Part shown: one piece after another, positions 1-9,353 of the stretch | Numbering within the stretch: position 1 is the stretch's first letter | How the letters are laid out: each line of letters begins with the position of its first letter | Source of the DNA: Variovorax terrae | GTDB taxonomy: Bacteria; Pseudomonadota; Gammaproteobacteria; Burkholderiales; Burkholderiaceae_C | Assembly: GCF_022809125.1 (NCBI RefSeq) | Contig: NZ_JALGBI010000001.1 | Location: forward strand, 1,922,001-1,986,000 | DNA: 64,000 nt | Direction of reading: 5' to 3' | Program-made: the position numbers and the translations under genes | Notes under the pieces: model-generated | Told to the model about the DNA's origin: nothing | What the model saw: the letters and a program-made list of their open reading frames with translations, nothing else | The model's database searches: none

Positions 1-294
<294 letters not shown>

Positions 295-298
<4 letters not shown>

Positions 299-1566
299 GG
301 GGCACCGAAGCCACCAGCGACCCGCAGCGCCCCGAAGGCGCGGCCGCCCTGCTGCGCACCACGCAGACGATCCGCGAACGCGCCCAGGCGCTGCTGGCCC
401 GCGCGCGCGCCGGCCAGTCGGCCTGGTTCGCCGTGGACGATGCCGCCCTCGACGGCGCCGCGGCGCAGGTGGCGGCGGTCACGCGGGCCCGCTACCCGCA
501 CCTGCGGATTCCGTACCACAGCCGCTGGCGCCACTTCGAGGCCGGCGGCATCGACCGCCGGGCCGAGCTCGACCGCCAGCTGGGCGACGCGCATCCGTCC
601 GAGCGCGCCCGAGCCTACATCGACCTCGCCGTGGTCAGCGTGCTGCTCGACGCCGGCGCCGGGCCGCAGTGGCGCTACGCCGAGCCGGCCAGCGGCCAGA
701 GCTTCACGCGCTCCGAAGGCCTGGGCGTGGCGAGCTTCCACGCCTTCATGGCCGGCATGTTCTCCAGCGACATGAACCATCCGCTGCGCGCCGACTCGGT
801 CGGGCTGCGCGCGCTGACGGCCGACCGGCTCGCCGAGGCATTCCAGGCCGGCGCGGCCAACCCGCTGGTCGGGCTGGAGGGCCGCGTGCTGCTGCTGCGC
901 CGGCTCGGCGAGGTGCTGCACGAGCAGCCCGAGGTGTTCGGCGCCGACGCGGCGCGGCCGGGCGGCCTGTTCGACATGCTGATCAAGCCCTACGGCCCCG
1001 ACACGCCGCCCACGGCCGACGTGGCCGCGCATGACATCCTGTCGCAGCTGCTGATGTCGCTGTCGCCGATCTGGCCCGCGCACAACGCCATCGGCGGGTT
1101 GCCGCTGGGCGACTGCTGGCGGCATGCGGCCGTGCGCGGCGACGGCCTGACCGACGGCTGGATGCCCTTTCACAAGCTGTCGCAATGGCTCACCTATTCG
1201 CTGATCGAGCCGTTCCAGTGGGGCGGCGTCCAGGTGCGCGGGCTGGACGCGCTGACCGGCCTGCCCGAGTACCGCAACGGCGGGCTGATGCTCGATGCCG
1301 GCGTGCTGCGCCTGCGCGACGCGGCCCAGGCCGCCCGCCCGCACGCGGCCGGCGACGAATTCATCGTCGAATGGCGGGCCCTCACGGTGGCCCTGCTCGA
1401 CGAGCTCGCCCCCCGGGTGCGCCAGCAGTTAGGATTGGCCGCTTCGCAGATGCCGCTGGCCTGCGTGCTCGAAGGCGGCACCTGGGCCGCCGGCCGGGTG
1501 CTGGCACAGCGCCTGCGGGGCGGGCTGCCGCCCCTGCAGATCGACAGCGACGGAACCGTTTTTTAA
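295..1566 (+). CDS. URC4/Urg3 family protein (DUF1688)
   Basis: A 423-residue protein of the DUF1688 family, known from fungal URC4/urg3 genes, where it is required for growth on uracil as nitrogen source. Its biochemical step is not firmly established. Recognisable family segments are the N-terminal [26 protein letters not shown] near residue 75, the central [16 protein letters not shown], and [18 protein letters not shown] near residue 290. The open frame continues upstream to base 7, but the ATG at 295 overlaps the stop of the preceding gene as ATGA and is the natural start. Translational coupling with the URC1-like gene and the upp gene 31 bp downstream suggest one operon for uracil breakdown. 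Confidence 0.85.
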
Positions 1567-1597
1567 AGTCAAGAGAAGAAAAGGCACAAGAACCGCC

Positions 1598-2227
<630 letters not shown>

Positions 2228-2278
2228 GCCCGATGTCCTTGTCGGCTGGTCATTTGTAGCTACATTTTCGATAGCAAC
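2228..2278 (+). repeat. dispersed double-hairpin repeat, copy A1
   Basis: Intergenic copy after upp. It holds a GTCCTTGTC...GGTC part followed by a GCTA...TAGC stem-loop around 2259-2275. The same order of parts recurs at seven other places in the window. It could act as a 3'-end hairpin for upp, but no T-run follows it. Confidence 0.6.
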
Positions 2279-2308
2279 CACCACTCCCCCGCGCCTGAAG
2301 GAGGCCGC

Positions 2309-3229
2309 ATGAAACCGTTCGCCCGACTGCTGGCCGCGTGCTGCCTGGCCGCCACCGCCCTGCTGCCCGCCCAGGCCGCGCCCTGGCTCGACGAAACGCC
2401 GCGCGTCGCGGTGATCTCGGCCTTCCAGCCCGAGCTGGCGCTGCTGCTGTCCCGGCTCGAGCAGCCGCGCACCCAGAGCGTCAACGGCGTGGACTTCACC
2501 ACCGGCACGCTGCAGGGCAAGCCCGTGGTGCTGTTCCTGAGCGGCATCAGCATGACCAATGCCGCGATGAACACGCAGCTCGCGCTGGACCGCTTCAAGG
2601 TCACGCACCTGGTGTTCAGCGGCATCGCCGGCGGCGTGAACCCCGCGCTGCACATCGGCGACGTGACCGTGGCCCAGCGCTGGGGCCAGTACCTCGAAGT
2701 GCTGATGGCACGCGAAACCGCACCCGGCCGCTATGCGCCGCCACCCTGGATGGCCGGCGAGCTGACACGGCCCCACTTCGGCATGATGTTCCCGCGCCCG
2801 GTGGGCGTGCGCTCGGCCGGCCGCACGGGAGAAGAAAAGAAATTCTGGTTCGACGCCGACCCGCAGTTGCTGGCCCTGGCCCGCAGCATCCAGGACACGG
2901 CGCTGGCCGACTGCGACGCCGCGCAGAAATGCCTGGCGAACAAGCCGCGCGTGGTGGTGGGCGGCAACGGCGTCTCGGGCCAGGCCTTCGTGGACAACGC
3001 AGCCCTGCGCGACTACGCCTTCCAGACCTTCGAGGCCAACGTGCTCGACATGGAAACCGCCGCCACCGCCATGGTGGCCTACAGCAATGGCGTGCCCTTT
3101 ATCGCCTTCCGCTCACTCAGCGACCTGGCCGGCGGCGGCCCCGGCGAGAACGAGATGGGCACCTTCCTCAAGGTGGCGGCCGACAACTCGGCCAAGGTGC
3201 TGCTGGCCTTCCTGGCCGCCTGGAAGTAA
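2309..3229 (+). CDS. secreted nucleoside phosphorylase/nucleosidase-fold protein
   Basis: A 306-residue protein of the PNP/UDP phosphorylase superfamily (MTA/SAH nucleosidase-like). It begins with a clear signal peptide (positively charged start, hydrophobic core, AQA cleavage site near residue 26), so the enzyme is expected in the periplasm. Superfamily motifs are HLVFSGIAGGVNPALHIGDV near residues 100-120 and NVLDMETAATAMVAYSNGVPF near residue 250, matching the family's purine/ribose-binding VxDME..A segment. The probable role is cleavage of nucleosides outside the cytoplasm to release bases or ribose; the actual substrate is unknown. It lies 81 bp downstream of upp, between uracil and cytosine genes, which supports a role in nucleobase scavenging. 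Confidence 0.8.
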   Translation: MKPFARLLAACCLAATALLPAQAAPWLDETPRVAVISAFQPELALLLSRLEQPRTQSVNGVDFTTGTLQGKPVVLFLSGISMTNAAMNTQLALDRFKVTHLVFSGIAGGVNPALHIGDVTVAQRWGQYLEVLMARETAPGRYAPPPWMAGELTRPHFGMMFPRPVGVRSAGRTGEEKKFWFDADPQLLALARSIQDTALADCDAAQKCLANKPRVVVGGNGVSGQAFVDNAALRDYAFQTFEANVLDMETAATAMVAYSNGVPFIAFRSLSDLAGGGPGENEMGTFLKVAADNSAKVLLAFLAAWK

Positions 3230-3340
3230 ACCCGGCAGCACGAGCGCCACCATGCCCTCGCCCGGCGCCCTGCCCGCCCCGGTGCTGGCCCGCTGGCAGC
3301 ACCACAGCCGGGAGGCCAGTGCCACTGTGGCCGCCAGCGG

Positions 3341-3736
3341 CTACGCCTGAGCCGGTGGCACCATCGGCGTGCACAGCTCCACCAGCACTTCGTTGCGATC
3401 GGCCACATAGGCCACGGTCTGGCCCCAGGACATCTGTTCCGGTGCCTGCACCAGCCGCGCGCCGGCAGACACCGCGCGGGCCACCGCGGCAGCCACGTCG
3501 GGAGTGGTGAAGGCGATCTCGAAGCACGGCGCACCGGCGCTGGCGCGCTGCGGGTTCTTGCCCAGCTGCGCCATCAGCTTCAGCGAGGAAAAGGCCAGCG
3601 CGGTGCTACCGGTTTCCAGTTCGCCATAGTCGCCTCCCTCATGCAGGAAGCGGCGTTGCAGGCCAAAAGCGGCCTCATAAAAAGTGATGGTCTGCGCCAC
3701 GTCCTCGACGTAGATGATGGTGTAGCCGAATTGCAT
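3341..3736 (-). CDS. VOC family protein (glyoxalase/bleomycin-resistance fold)
   Basis: A 131-residue single-domain protein with the beta-alpha-beta-beta-beta signature of the vicinal oxygen chelate superfamily. It starts MQFGYTIIYVEDVAQTITFYE and ends with YVADRNEVLVELCTPM, where the last metal-binding Glu is usually found (VELC). Members include glyoxalase I, extradiol dioxygenases and antibiotic-binding proteins, so no substrate is assigned. The gene is transcribed against its neighbours, converging with the nucleosidase-like gene and diverging from codA 165 bp away. The start is the first ATG with the canonical N-terminal strand; the longer upstream frame overlaps codA and is not real. 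Confidence 0.8.
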   Translation of the reverse strand: MQFGYTIIYVEDVAQTITFYEAAFGLQRRFLHEGGDYGELETGSTALAFSSLKLMAQLGKNPQRASAGAPCFEIAFTTPDVAAAVARAVSAGARLVQAPEQMSWGQTVAYVADRNEVLVELCTPMVPPAQA

Positions 3737-3901
3737 GAAAAAAACTCCGCTGGAAAAAGATGATGACCGGCCCGAAGCATAAGCCGGACGGCCCGCCCGG
3801 TCTTGAACAAAGCCGACAGCGGCACTGGCCAGGCTCATGCCTCGCCCCCTACACTGGATGGACCACGCTGCCCCCGCACAATCCCACCCGAGGCTCCGAC
3901 C

Positions 3902-5185
3902 ATGCTCGACCTGCTCATCACCAACGCCAGCCTGCCCGATGGGCGCCGCAACATGTCCGTGGCCGTGCAGGACGGCCGCATCGCCGAGCTGCGCGAAGGC
4001 CTGCAGGCCCCGGCCCACGACACGCTGGACGCGCAGGGCCGGCTGCTGGCGCCGCCCTTTGTCGACCCGCATTTCCACATGGACGCCACCCTCAGCTACG
4101 GCCTGCCGCGCGTCAACGAAAGCGGCACGCTGCTCGAAGGCATTGCGCTGTGGGGTGAGCTGAAACCACTGCTCACGGCCGACGCCCTCATCGAACGCGC
4201 CCTCGCCTACTGCGACTGGGCCGTGGCCCAGGGCCTGCTGGCCATTCGCAGCCATGTGGACACGAGTGACGCCAGCCTGCTGGCGGTGGACGCCTTGCTG
4301 GAAGTGAAGAGGCAGGTCGCGCCCTACATCGACCTGCAACTGGTGGCCTTCCCGCAGGACGGCGTGCTGAGAACCCAAGGCGGCATGGACAACCTCAAGC
4401 GCGCGCTAGCCAAGGGCCTGGACGTGGTCGGCGGCATCCCGCACTTTGAACGCACCATGGCCGACGGCGCCGCCAGCGTCAGGCTACTCTGCGAGCTGGC
4501 CGCCGAGCACGGCCTGCTGGTCGACATGCACTGCGACGAGAGCGACGACCCGCTCTCGCGCCACATCGAGACCCTGGCCTCTGAGGCCCAGCGCCTGGGC
4601 CTGCAGGGCCGCGTGACGGGCAGCCACTGCACCTCCATGCACAGCATGGACAACTACTACGTGAGCAAGTTGATTCCGTTGATCGCCGAGAGCCGCGTCA
4701 GCGTCATCGCCAACCCGCTCATCAACATCACCCTGCAGGGCCGGCACGACAGCTACCCTAAACGCCGCGGCATGACCCGCGTGCCCGAACTCATGGCCGC
4801 CGGCGTGACGGTGGCCTTCGGCCACGACTGCGTGATGGACCCCTGGTACAGCCTGGGCAGCGCCGACATGCTCGACGTGGCCCACATGGGCTTGCACGTG
4901 GCGCAGATGACCAGCCAGGCCGGCATGCGCGCCTGCTTTGACGCGGTGACCACCCAGGCCGCGAAGGTGATGCACCTGCAGGGCTACGGGCTGGCGCCGG
5001 GCTGCGAAGCCAGCTTCGTGCTGCTGCAGGCGCGCGACACCGTCGAGGCGATCCGGCTCCGGGCGAACCGCTTGAAGGTTTGGAAGAAGGGAAAACTCGT
5101 GGCGGAGACGCCGGAGACGGCCGCACAGTTGCGGGTGCCTGGACGGCCCGCCGCAGTTTCCTTCTTCAGTCCGGAACGCCGTTAG
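3902..5185 (+). CDS. codA: cytosine deaminase (CodA-type amidohydrolase)
   Basis: Deaminates cytosine to uracil and ammonia. The 427-residue protein has the full amidohydrolase metal set of E. coli CodA: HFHMDATL near residue 60, IPHFERT near 180, HCDESDD near 205, SHCTSMHSMDN near 238 and FGHDCVMDPWYSLGS near 305. SYPKRRGMTRV is also shared with CodA. The residue after the metal-binding Asp is Cys (GHDC), where E. coli has Asp (GHDD); that position is known to affect substrate preference. The upstream open frame is ignored because the protein begins naturally at MLDLLITNAS. Together with upp and the URC genes, 1.7-3.9 kb upstream, it would feed cytosine into uracil use. Isoguanine or another base is a possible alternative substrate. 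Confidence 0.9.
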   Translation: MLDLLITNASLPDGRRNMSVAVQDGRIAELREGLQAPAHDTLDAQGRLLAPPFVDPHFHMDATLSYGLPRVNESGTLLEGIALWGELKPLLTADALIERALAYCDWAVAQGLLAIRSHVDTSDASLLAVDALLEVKRQVAPYIDLQLVAFPQDGVLRTQGGMDNLKRALAKGLDVVGGIPHFERTMADGAASVRLLCELAAEHGLLVDMHCDESDDPLSRHIETLASEAQRLGLQGRVTGSHCTSMHSMDNYYVSKLIPLIAESRVSVIANPLINITLQGRHDSYPKRRGMTRVPELMAAGVTVAFGHDCVMDPWYSLGSADMLDVAHMGLHVAQMTSQAGMRACFDAVTTQAAKVMHLQGYGLAPGCEASFVLLQARDTVEAIRLRANRLKVWKKGKLVAETPETAAQLRVPGRPAAVSFFSPERR

Positions 5186-5233
5186 AGGTGTGGTCACCAC
5201 CCGCAACGCATGAAAACAGACACCGCCCAGGCA

Positions 5234-5311
5234 AGGGCCACCGCGGAACCGGCTTTGCCGGGCCGCTGGTGGCGCCCCCTGGGGGGAGGCGCCGCAGGCG
5301 CTTCGGGGGGA
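5234..5311 (-). repeat. GC-rich dispersed repeat, copy B1
   Basis: About 78 bp between codA and the tartrate-dehydratase-like gene, ending 5 bp from the latter's stop. Its reverse complement matches 38384-38463 almost base for base: five or so substitutions and a one-base indel, seen by direct comparison. It contains CCCCCC...GGGGG and GGCGCC dyads able to fold strongly, so it may act as a 3' hairpin. Confidence 0.75.
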
Positions 5312-5316
5312 TCACT

Positions 5317-6483
5317 TCAAGCTGAAAGCGCCTGCATCTCCCGGTACAGGTCGGCCTTGTCTTCGAAGCCGATGCCCGGCAGATCCGGCAAGGTGACGTG
5401 GCCGTTCTCCACCTTCACGCCGTCGGGGAAGCCGCCGAACGGCTGGAACAGGTCGGGGTAGCTTTCGTTGCCGCCCAGGCCCAGGCCCGCCGCGATGTTG
5501 AGCGACATCTGGTGGCCGCCGTGGGGAATGCAGCGGCTGGCCGACCAGCCGTGTTCCTTGAGCATGTCCAGCGTGCGCAGGTATTCCACCAGGCCGTAGC
5601 TCAAAGCGCAGTCGAACTGCAACCAGTCCCGGTCCGCACGCATGCCGCCGTAGCGGATCAGGTTGCGCGCGTCCTGCATGGAGAACAGGTTCTCGCCCGT
5701 TGCCATGGGGTTCTTGTAGTAGTTGCGCAGCGTGGCCTGCAGCTCGAAGTCCAGCGGGTCGCCCGCCTCCTCGTACCAGAACAGGTCGTACTGCGAGAGC
5801 GCCTTGGCATAGGCGATGGCCGTGTCCAGGTCGAAGCGGCCGTTGGCGTCCACGCACAGCTTCTGCCCGTCCTGCAGTACGCTCAGGATCGAATCGATGC
5901 GGCGCAGGTCTTCGTCCAGCGAGGCGCCGCCGATCTTCTTCTTGACCACGGTGTAGCCGCGGTCGATGTAGCTGCGCATCTCGTCCTTGAGCTTGCCGTG
6001 GTCCTGGCCCGGGTAGTAGTAGCCGCCAGCGGCATAGACAAAAATCCTGCGGTCGGGCTGGCCGTTGCCGTAGCGGTCCGCCAGCAGCTGGAACAAGGGC
6101 TTGCCCTCGATCTTGGCCACGGCATCCCACACCGCCATGTCGATGGTGCCGATGGCCACGGAGCGCTCGCCGTGGCCGCCGGGCTTCTCGTTGGTGAACA
6201 TCGCGGCCCAGATCCTGTGCGGATCGAGGTTGTTGCCGCTATCGTCCAGCAGCGACTCGGGCTTCGCCTCCATCACGCGGGGAATGAAGCGCTCGCGCAT
6301 CAGCTTGCCCTGGCCATAGCGGCCGTTGGAATTGAAGCCGTAGCCGACCACCGGCTTGCCATCGCGCACGACGTCGGTGATGACGGCCACCAGGCTCAGC
6401 GTCATCTTGCTGAAGTCGATGTAGGCATTGCGGATGGGGGAGCTGATGGGGATGGTTTTCTCGCGGATGTCGACGATCTTCAT
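5317..6483 (-). CDS. tarD: D-tartrate dehydratase-like enolase-superfamily enzyme
   Basis: A 388-residue enolase-superfamily (mandelate racemase group) protein. Long stretches match Bradyrhizobium D(-)-tartrate dehydratase: SSPIRNAYIDFSKMT at the N-terminus, NEKPGGHGERSVA, VYAAGGYYYPG, the catalytic Lys region VVKKKIGGA near residue 185, the metal ligand in VDANGRF, and the catalytic His region IPHGGHQMSLNIAAG near 322. The expected reaction is dehydration of D-tartrate to oxaloacetate in the cytoplasm. No tartrate transporter lies beside it. It diverges from a LysR gene across 109 bp, the usual arrangement for a regulator and its target. Confidence 0.88.
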   Translation of the reverse strand: MKIVDIREKTIPISSPIRNAYIDFSKMTLSLVAVITDVVRDGKPVVGYGFNSNGRYGQGKLMRERFIPRVMEAKPESLLDDSGNNLDPHRIWAAMFTNEKPGGHGERSVAIGTIDMAVWDAVAKIEGKPLFQLLADRYGNGQPDRRIFVYAAGGYYYPGQDHGKLKDEMRSYIDRGYTVVKKKIGGASLDEDLRRIDSILSVLQDGQKLCVDANGRFDLDTAIAYAKALSQYDLFWYEEAGDPLDFELQATLRNYYKNPMATGENLFSMQDARNLIRYGGMRADRDWLQFDCALSYGLVEYLRTLDMLKEHGWSASRCIPHGGHQMSLNIAAGLGLGGNESYPDLFQPFGGFPDGVKVENGHVTLPDLPGIGFEDKADLYREMQALSA

Positions 6484-6533
6484 GGAGGGGTTTCCTTGGG
6501 AGCTTGGAGCGGTGAGTTCGTATGATCTTCAAA

Positions 6534-6549
6534 GGCGCTCTCCAGCGCC
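6534..6549. promoter_or_regulatory. inverted repeat between divergent tarD-like and LysR genes
   Basis: GGCGCT and AGCGCC arms (6 bp) separated by CTCC lie in the 109-bp divergent region. The site is a candidate operator or part of the overlapping promoters. Position and symmetry are seen; a role in LysR binding is only inferred. Confidence 0.3.
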
Positions 6550-6592
6550 AATGCTCTTTTTCTTGTTTTCCATGCCCTGAAAGCACCGCCGT

Positions 6593-7501
6593 ATGACCCC
6601 GATGAATTTCTCCTGGCTTGAGGACTTTCTGGCGCTGGCGGCGAGCGGAAACTTCTCGCGCGCCGCGGAGGAACGGCACATGACGCAGCCGGCCTTCAGC
6701 CGGCGCGTGCGCGCGCTGGAGGAATGGGTGGGCACCGAGCTGTTCGACCGCACCAGCCAACCCGCCACCTTGACGCCCGCCGGTGAATGGTTTCGCACCA
6801 GCGCGCACGACCTGCTGGCGCGCGTGGCGCGGGTACCGGGCGAGGCGCGCGCCGTGGCCGAGGCACACTCGACGACCCTGCGCTTTGCCGCCACGCACGC
6901 GCTGTCCTTCACCTTCATGCCGGGCTGGCTGCGGGCGCTCGAGCAGCGCACCCGCGTGGGGCCGGTCAGCCTGGTGTCCGACGTGCTGCAGCGCTGCGAG
7001 GCGATGCTGCTGCACAGCCAGGTCCAGTTCGTGCTGTGCCACGCGCACCCCCAGGCCCCCGGCGAACTGCAGGCCCAGGACTACCCTTCCGTCTGCGTCG
7101 GCAACGACGTCCTCGTGCCGGTGTCGGCACCGGGCGCTGATGGCGCCGCCCGCCATTCGCTGTCACCGGCCAGCGCGTCGGCGCCGGTGCCGATCCTGAG
7201 CTACAGCCCGGAGTCGGGCATCGGGCAGATCCTGCGCGAGGTGCGGGGCCCGGCACTGGCGCACTCCGCAACGCACAACGTCTTCACCGCGCATCTGGCT
7301 TCGGTGCTGCGAACCATGGCGCTGGACGGGCGCGGCATCGCCTGGCTGCCGCAGACATTGATTGCCGACGACTTGGCCAGCGGCCGCCTGGTCGAGGCGG
7401 CGCCGGACGGACGCATCGCCGTGGAACTGCGCCTGTTCCGCGACCGCGCGCCGCTGGGCCAGGCGGGTGAGGAATTCTGGACAGCCGTGTGCGCCGGGTA
7501 A
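6593..7501 (+). CDS. LysR-family transcriptional regulator
   Basis: A 302-residue regulator with an N-terminal winged helix (FLALAASGNFSRAAEERHMTQPAFSRRVRALEEWVG) and a co-inducer-binding domain from about residue 95. The TQPAFSRRIRALE-type helix is typical of the subgroup containing E. coli HypT/YjiE, though that does not define the ligand. It is divergent from the D-tartrate-dehydratase-like gene and probably controls it, and itself, from the shared intergenic region. A second ATG lies three codons in (6602). The C-terminal part is slightly shorter than usual. Confidence 0.88.
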   Translation: MTPMNFSWLEDFLALAASGNFSRAAEERHMTQPAFSRRVRALEEWVGTELFDRTSQPATLTPAGEWFRTSAHDLLARVARVPGEARAVAEAHSTTLRFAATHALSFTFMPGWLRALEQRTRVGPVSLVSDVLQRCEAMLLHSQVQFVLCHAHPQAPGELQAQDYPSVCVGNDVLVPVSAPGADGAARHSLSPASASAPVPILSYSPESGIGQILREVRGPALAHSATHNVFTAHLASVLRTMALDGRGIAWLPQTLIADDLASGRLVEAAPDGRIAVELRLFRDRAPLGQAGEEFWTAVCAG

Positions 7502-7567
7502 GCCCGGCCGCCCCACCCAGAGGCCGAGGCCAGTCGGAAGCCGATGCCGTCCGCCGCCAACGCCGGG

Positions 7568-8335
7568 CTACGGCTTCTTGCTGAAGGCCTCGATGGCCTG
7601 CTTGTGGAACGGCGTGCCGAAGCACTCTTTCTCCAACGCCAGCGAGGTATCCAGCACCAGGCTCACGGCATCGCGCACCAGCTTGTTCACCGACAGCTTG
7701 GTCGATCGGACGGCGGGGCGGGAGCCCTGTGCCAGCCGTTTCGCCAGCGCCTGGGCCGCGGGCAGCACCTCGCTGGCGGGCAGCACCTTGTTGACCAGGC
7801 CGATGCGCTCGGCCTCGGTGGCCGTGAGGCTGTCGCCCGTCATGAGGTACTCCTTGGCGCGAGCCGGCCCCACCAGCAGCGGCCAGATGGCCGCGCCGCC
7901 GTCACCGGCGGTGATGCCGACGCGCACGTGCGGGTCGGCGATCTTGGCGCCCTCGGCCACGTAGACCACGTCGCAGAACAGCGCCAGCGTGGCCCCCAGG
8001 CCGGCAGCGGCGCCGTTCACGGCCGCGATGATGGGCTGCGGCAGATCGACCAGGTCCACGATGATCTTGCGGGCCTCGACGAACAGCGTGTCGAGCTGCG
8101 GCCCGGTGATGGTGCGGAACCACTCCAGGTCGCCGCCGGCGGAGAAGGCGCGGCCTTCGCCCGTCAGCACCACCGCATCGACGGTGCTGTCAGCGGCGAT
8201 ATCCGCGAACACGCGCGACAGCTCCGTGTGCAGCTGGCTGCTGACGGCATTGAGCGTTTGCGGGCGATTCAGCTTGACCGTCAGGACGGCGCCATCCTGG
8301 CTGAAGGCCAGGGTCTCGTAGGAAGAGTGGTTCAT
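7568..8335 (-). CDS. enoyl-CoA hydratase/isomerase family protein
   Basis: A 255-residue crotonase-fold protein acting on CoA thioesters in the cytoplasm. The oxyanion-hole segments are FSAGGDLEWF near residue 66 and AAVNGAAAGLGATLALFCDVVY near 105. The position of the second catalytic Glu is replaced by Asp/Gly-rich sequence (GITAGDGGAAIW), so hydratase activity is uncertain and isomerase or hydrolase activity is possible. It is the last gene of a five-gene operon on the minus strand, 25 bp after the Bug protein gene, and probably acts on the product of the acyl-CoA ligase encoded in the same operon. Confidence 0.85.
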   Translation of the reverse strand: MNHSSYETLAFSQDGAVLTVKLNRPQTLNAVSSQLHTELSRVFADIAADSTVDAVVLTGEGRAFSAGGDLEWFRTITGPQLDTLFVEARKIIVDLVDLPQPIIAAVNGAAAGLGATLALFCDVVYVAEGAKIADPHVRVGITAGDGGAAIWPLLVGPARAKEYLMTGDSLTATEAERIGLVNKVLPASEVLPAAQALAKRLAQGSRPAVRSTKLSVNKLVRDAVSLVLDTSLALEKECFGTPFHKQAIEAFSKKP

Positions 8336-8360
8336 GAGAAAGAAAGGCTGTGAAGGGAAA

Positions 8361-9353
8361 TCAGTCGAGCGTGACCTTCGCGGTCACGATGATCTGGCGC
8401 AGGAATTCGGTCTCCTTGGCCATGAAGCTGGCGAACTCGGCTCCGGTCGTGGGCAGAGGCCGCATGAACCGCTCCTGGCACCATTGCCGGAACGCCGCGG
8501 ACCGGATCACCGTCTGCAGGTCCTTGCTCATCGCCTCCGCCTTCGCCTTCGCCGCGGGGATCTTGCCAGCCGCCAGCAGGCCGAACCAGGACGAATAGAG
8601 AAAACCGGGCAGCCCCGCCTCCGCCGTGGTGGGAACCTCCTCCAGCCCCGGCAGGCGGGCATCCGCCGTGAGCGCGAGTGCACGCAGCTTGCCGGTCTTC
8701 ATGTGCTGCGTCACGCCGAGCGGGGCGGCGAAGTAGCCATCGGTTCTTCCGGAGATCAGGTCCGGCACCAGCTGGGCCAGGCTGCTGGTGTAGGGCACGC
8801 TCGTGATCGAGAGGCCCTCGCGCGCCTTCAGCCACTCCAGCGCCAGGTGCGAGGGGCTGCCAATGCCCGTCGTGGCAAAGCTCAGTTTTCCCGGGTTCGC
8901 CTTTGCATAGGCGATGAGGCCGGCCAGGTCCTTGTAGGGGGCGGAAGCGCTCGCCAGGATCAGCAGCGCCGTGTCCGCGATCATGCCGATCGGCGTGAAA
9001 TCCGCGACCGGGTTGTACGGCAGGTTCTTGAACAGGCTGGCGTTGGCCGCGTGCGTGCCGGCATACCCGAAGAAGAGCGTGCGCCCGTCCGCGGGCACAC
9101 CCTTGACCGCGTTGGCGGCCACGATGCCGGAGCCGCCGCCGCGATTCTCGACCAGGACCATCGTGCCCCAGAGCTCGCGCAACCCGTCGGCCACCTTGCG
9201 CCCGACCGCGTCCGTCACGCCGCCCGCCGGGAAAGGAATGACCAGCCGGACGGGCTCGTCCGCGCACGCCAGGGTGGAAAGCGCGGGGCCGAGGCACGCC
9301 GCCGCGGCGGCGCCGGGCAGCATCGAGATCAGTTGTCTGCGGTAGATATTCAT
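8361..9353 (-). CDS. Bug/TctC-type solute-binding protein
   Basis: A 330-residue tripartite tricarboxylate transporter receptor-family protein with an N-terminal signal sequence (twin-Arg-free, ending near ALA or ACA, residue ~30). Family features are VRLVIPFPAGGVTDAVGR, VVENRGGGSGIVAANAV, and TTGIGSPSHLALEWLK near residue 165. It binds a carboxylate in the periplasm. No TctA/TctB membrane genes are nearby, as is common for the expanded Bug family of Burkholderiales. Its start overlaps the stop of the acyl-CoA ligase gene as ATGA (9350-9353), so ligand capture and activation appear translationally coupled. The likely ligand is an organic acid that the ligase activates. Confidence 0.88.
   Translation of the reverse strand: MNIYRRQLISMLPGAAAAACLGPALSTLACADEPVRLVIPFPAGGVTDAVGRKVADGLRELWGTMVLVENRGGGSGIVAANAVKGVPADGRTLFFGYAGTHAANASLFKNLPYNPVADFTPIGMIADTALLILASASAPYKDLAGLIAYAKANPGKLSFATTGIGSPSHLALEWLKAREGLSITSVPYTSSLAQLVPDLISGRTDGYFAAPLGVTQHMKTGKLRALALTADARLPGLEEVPTTAEAGLPGFLYSSWFGLLAAGKIPAAKAKAEAMSKDLQTVIRSAAFRQWCQERFMRPLPTTGAEFASFMAKETEFLRQIIVTAKVTLD

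Noticed and set aside
2228..2308. The upp downstream region considered as a riboswitch or leader for the nucleosidase-like gene.
   Set aside because: The structure is explained by repeat copy A1, which recurs at unrelated genes.
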